Shown here: piece after piece, positions 6,453 through 7,604 of the stretch
Layout: each line of letters begins with the position of its first letter
How positions within the stretch are numbered: position 1 is the stretch's first letter
DNA from: an uncultured Alphaproteobacteria bacterium
GTDB lineage: Bacteria > Pseudomonadota > Alphaproteobacteria > CAAHEQ01 > UBA3637
Direction of reading: 5' to 3'
Assembly: GCA_947305835.1 (NCBI GenBank)
Contig: CAMZEQ010000035.1
Span: forward strand, 1-7,604
DNA length: 7,604 nucleotides
The notes under the pieces: generated by a model
Database searches by the model: none
What the model was told of the DNA's origin: nothing
Seen by the model: only the letters and a program-made list of their open reading frames with translations
Position numbers and translations under genes: made by a program

Positions 6453-7604
6453 ATGAATCTGGAAGTTTTGCCGGGCTTGCCGTATCCGTTGGGGGCAAAT
6501 TATGATGGGAAAGGGGTGAATTTTGCCCTATATTCTGCGCATGCTACGCGCGTTCAGCTGTGCCTTTTTGATGCTGACGGAAAGAATGAAAAACGCATTG
6601 ATTTACCCCGTTATACCGATGAAGTTTGGCACGGCTATATTAAAGGATTGCGCTGGGGGCAAAGATATGCCTATCGTGTTTACGGGCCTTATGAGCCGGA
6701 AAAGGGTTTGCGTTTTAATCCCAACAAGTTGTTGTTGGATCCGTATGCCAGAAAGCTGACAGGACCGATTGTGGCGCACAACAGTCAATTGGGATATCAG
6801 TTAAAATCTCCCAAAGCAGATTTGTCTTTTTCCAAGATGGATGATGCGGCTTATGTGCCCAAATGTGTTGTGGTGGATGATCAGTATTTTCAGTGGGAAA
6901 ATTCCCAAAAACCAAAGCATAATTGGGATGAAGAAGTTATTTATGAAATGCATGTGAAAGGCTTTACGGCTTTGAATCCGGATGTGGATAAAGCTTTTCG
7001 TGGGACATTTAAGGGGCTTTCTCAACCTAAGGTCATAGACTATTTAAAATCGTTGCAAATTTCCGCGGTGGAATTATTACCGATTGCGACCTTTATGACG
7101 CCGGGACATTTGGCCCAAAAAGGGCTGACAAATTATTGGGGATATGACCCTGTTTTATTTATGTGCCCGTATGCCCCCTATATGACAAAAGGCAGTACTT
7201 CGGAACTTAAACGGGCCATTCGCCTTTTGCATGAAGCGAATATAGAGGTTATTTTGGATGTGGTCTATAACCACACGGCAGAAGGTAATCAATTGGGACC
7301 GACACTTTGTTATCGTGGGATAGATAATACTGTTTATTATCGGGTCAATCCTGAAAATCCGCGTTATTATGAAGATACAACCGGATGTGGTGCCAGTTTT
7401 AATTTGGGGCATCCCAGGGTTTTACAGTTGGTGATGGATTCGCTCAGATATTGGGCTGATAATATGCAAGTGGATGGTTTTCGCTTTGATTTGGCCACCA
7501 CTTTGGCGCGTGACGATGATAATACTTTTACACGTAACAGTGACTTTTTGGGGGTGGTCCAACAAGACCCTGTTTTACAACGCCTGAAGCTCATTGCCGA
7601 ACCT
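6453..7604 (+). CDS. glgX: Glycogen debranching enzyme GlgX, GH13 type (3' end outside the window)
   Basis: GlgX hydrolyses alpha-1,6 branches, mainly short stubs left by glycogen phosphorylase, releasing malto-oligosaccharides in the cytoplasm. The visible 384 residues are a bit over half of a typical protein of about 660-700. The CBM48-like N-domain (about 5-105) opens with GLPYPLGANYDGKGVNFALYSAHA and contains YRVYGPYEPEKGLRFNPNKLLLDPYA. The GH13 barrel starts near 160 with EEVIYEMHVKGFT. Family motifs follow: GLTNYWGYDP (224-233), ILDVVYNHTAEGNQLGPT (267-284) and DGFRFDLATTLAR with nucleophile Asp346. The window stops two residues after LIAE, whose Glu383 is the expected acid/base. One family position differs: TGCGAS at 310-315, where Asn is usual in place of Ala. 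The ATG is placed by an AAGGGGAGA Shine-Dalgarno (6442-6450). It lies 60 bp behind the HD gene and has a candidate promoter of its own. The isoamylase/TreX group is the only serious alternative. Confidence 0.93.
   Translation, partial: MNLEVLPGLPYPLGANYDGKGVNFALYSAHATRVQLCLFDADGKNEKRIDLPRYTDEVWHGYIKGLRWGQRYAYRVYGPYEPEKGLRFNPNKLLLDPYARKLTGPIVAHNSQLGYQLKSPKADLSFSKMDDAAYVPKCVVVDDQYFQWENSQKPKHNWDEEVIYEMHVKGFTALNPDVDKAFRGTFKGLSQPKVIDYLKSLQISAVELLPIATFMTPGHLAQKGLTNYWGYDPVLFMCPYAPYMTKGSTSELKRAIRLLHEANIEVILDVVYNHTAEGNQLGPTLCYRGIDNTVYYRVNPENPRYYEDTTGCGASFNLGHPRVLQLVMDSLRYWADNMQVDGFRFDLATTLARDDDNTFTRNSDFLGVVQQDPVLQRLKLIAEP

Noticed and set aside
6523..7594. Several open frames of 61-85 codons in or opposite glgX, including one on the plus strand at 6523-6759
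   Set aside because: All lie within a strongly conserved glgX frame and show no motif or ribosome site. They look like by-products of codon use.
1..7604. Mobile elements, CRISPR arrays, tRNA/rRNA genes, prophage or defence genes
   Set aside because: No direct repeats in array form, transposase motifs or RNA-gene structure were seen. The genes are tightly packed and look alike in base composition by eye.

Overview
The window looks like a stretch of chromosome from a low-GC (about 40% by eye) Gram-negative bacterium, most likely an alphaproteobacterium. The main grounds are a HemY-like protein ending in a Trp-Tyr-Cys-x2-Cys tail, preceded by a short protein whose C-terminus resembles the mitofilin domain of alphaproteobacterial Mic60. 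A PpiD-like envelope chaperone lies upstream in the same operon. The host could be one of the uncultured, AT-rich alphaproteobacterial lineages, but the sequence alone does not prove this. I see no mobile element, CRISPR array, tRNA or rRNA.

Layout: two transcription units diverge from a 123-bp intergenic region (3274-3396). Leftward (minus strand) is a three-gene envelope operon: a PpiD/SurA-N-like periplasmic chaperone (1792-3273), a short exported Mic60-like protein (1117-1770), and a HemY-like inner-membrane protein that runs off the left edge (1-1124). The last two genes overlap by 8 bp. The second and third genes start directly behind runs of 8 and 7 G that act as Shine-Dalgarno sequences. 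Rightward (plus strand) is a glycogen-metabolism cluster: glgB, the branching enzyme (3397-5598); an HD-domain metal-dependent phosphohydrolase joined to it by an ATGA start/stop overlap (5595-6392); and glgX, the debranching enzyme (6453 to the right edge, cut just after the catalytic glutamate).

How the genes work together: GlgB adds alpha-1,6 branches to glycogen, and GlgX removes limit-dextrin branches during breakdown. The HD protein is co-translated with GlgB, but its substrate is unknown. The left-hand genes fit envelope roles: folding of exported proteins (PpiD-like), membrane or envelope organisation (Mic60-like), and a TPR-type membrane protein historically tied to haem synthesis (HemY). 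Candidate promoters with TTGC-type -35 boxes precede ppiD, glgB and glgX. A 14/15-nt inverted repeat places one arm inside each of the two divergent promoters, which could be a shared operator.

Most of the window is recognisable housekeeping content. The parts worth a second look are the shortened Mic60-like protein, the HD hydrolase inside the glycogen cluster, and the symmetrical divergent promoter region.
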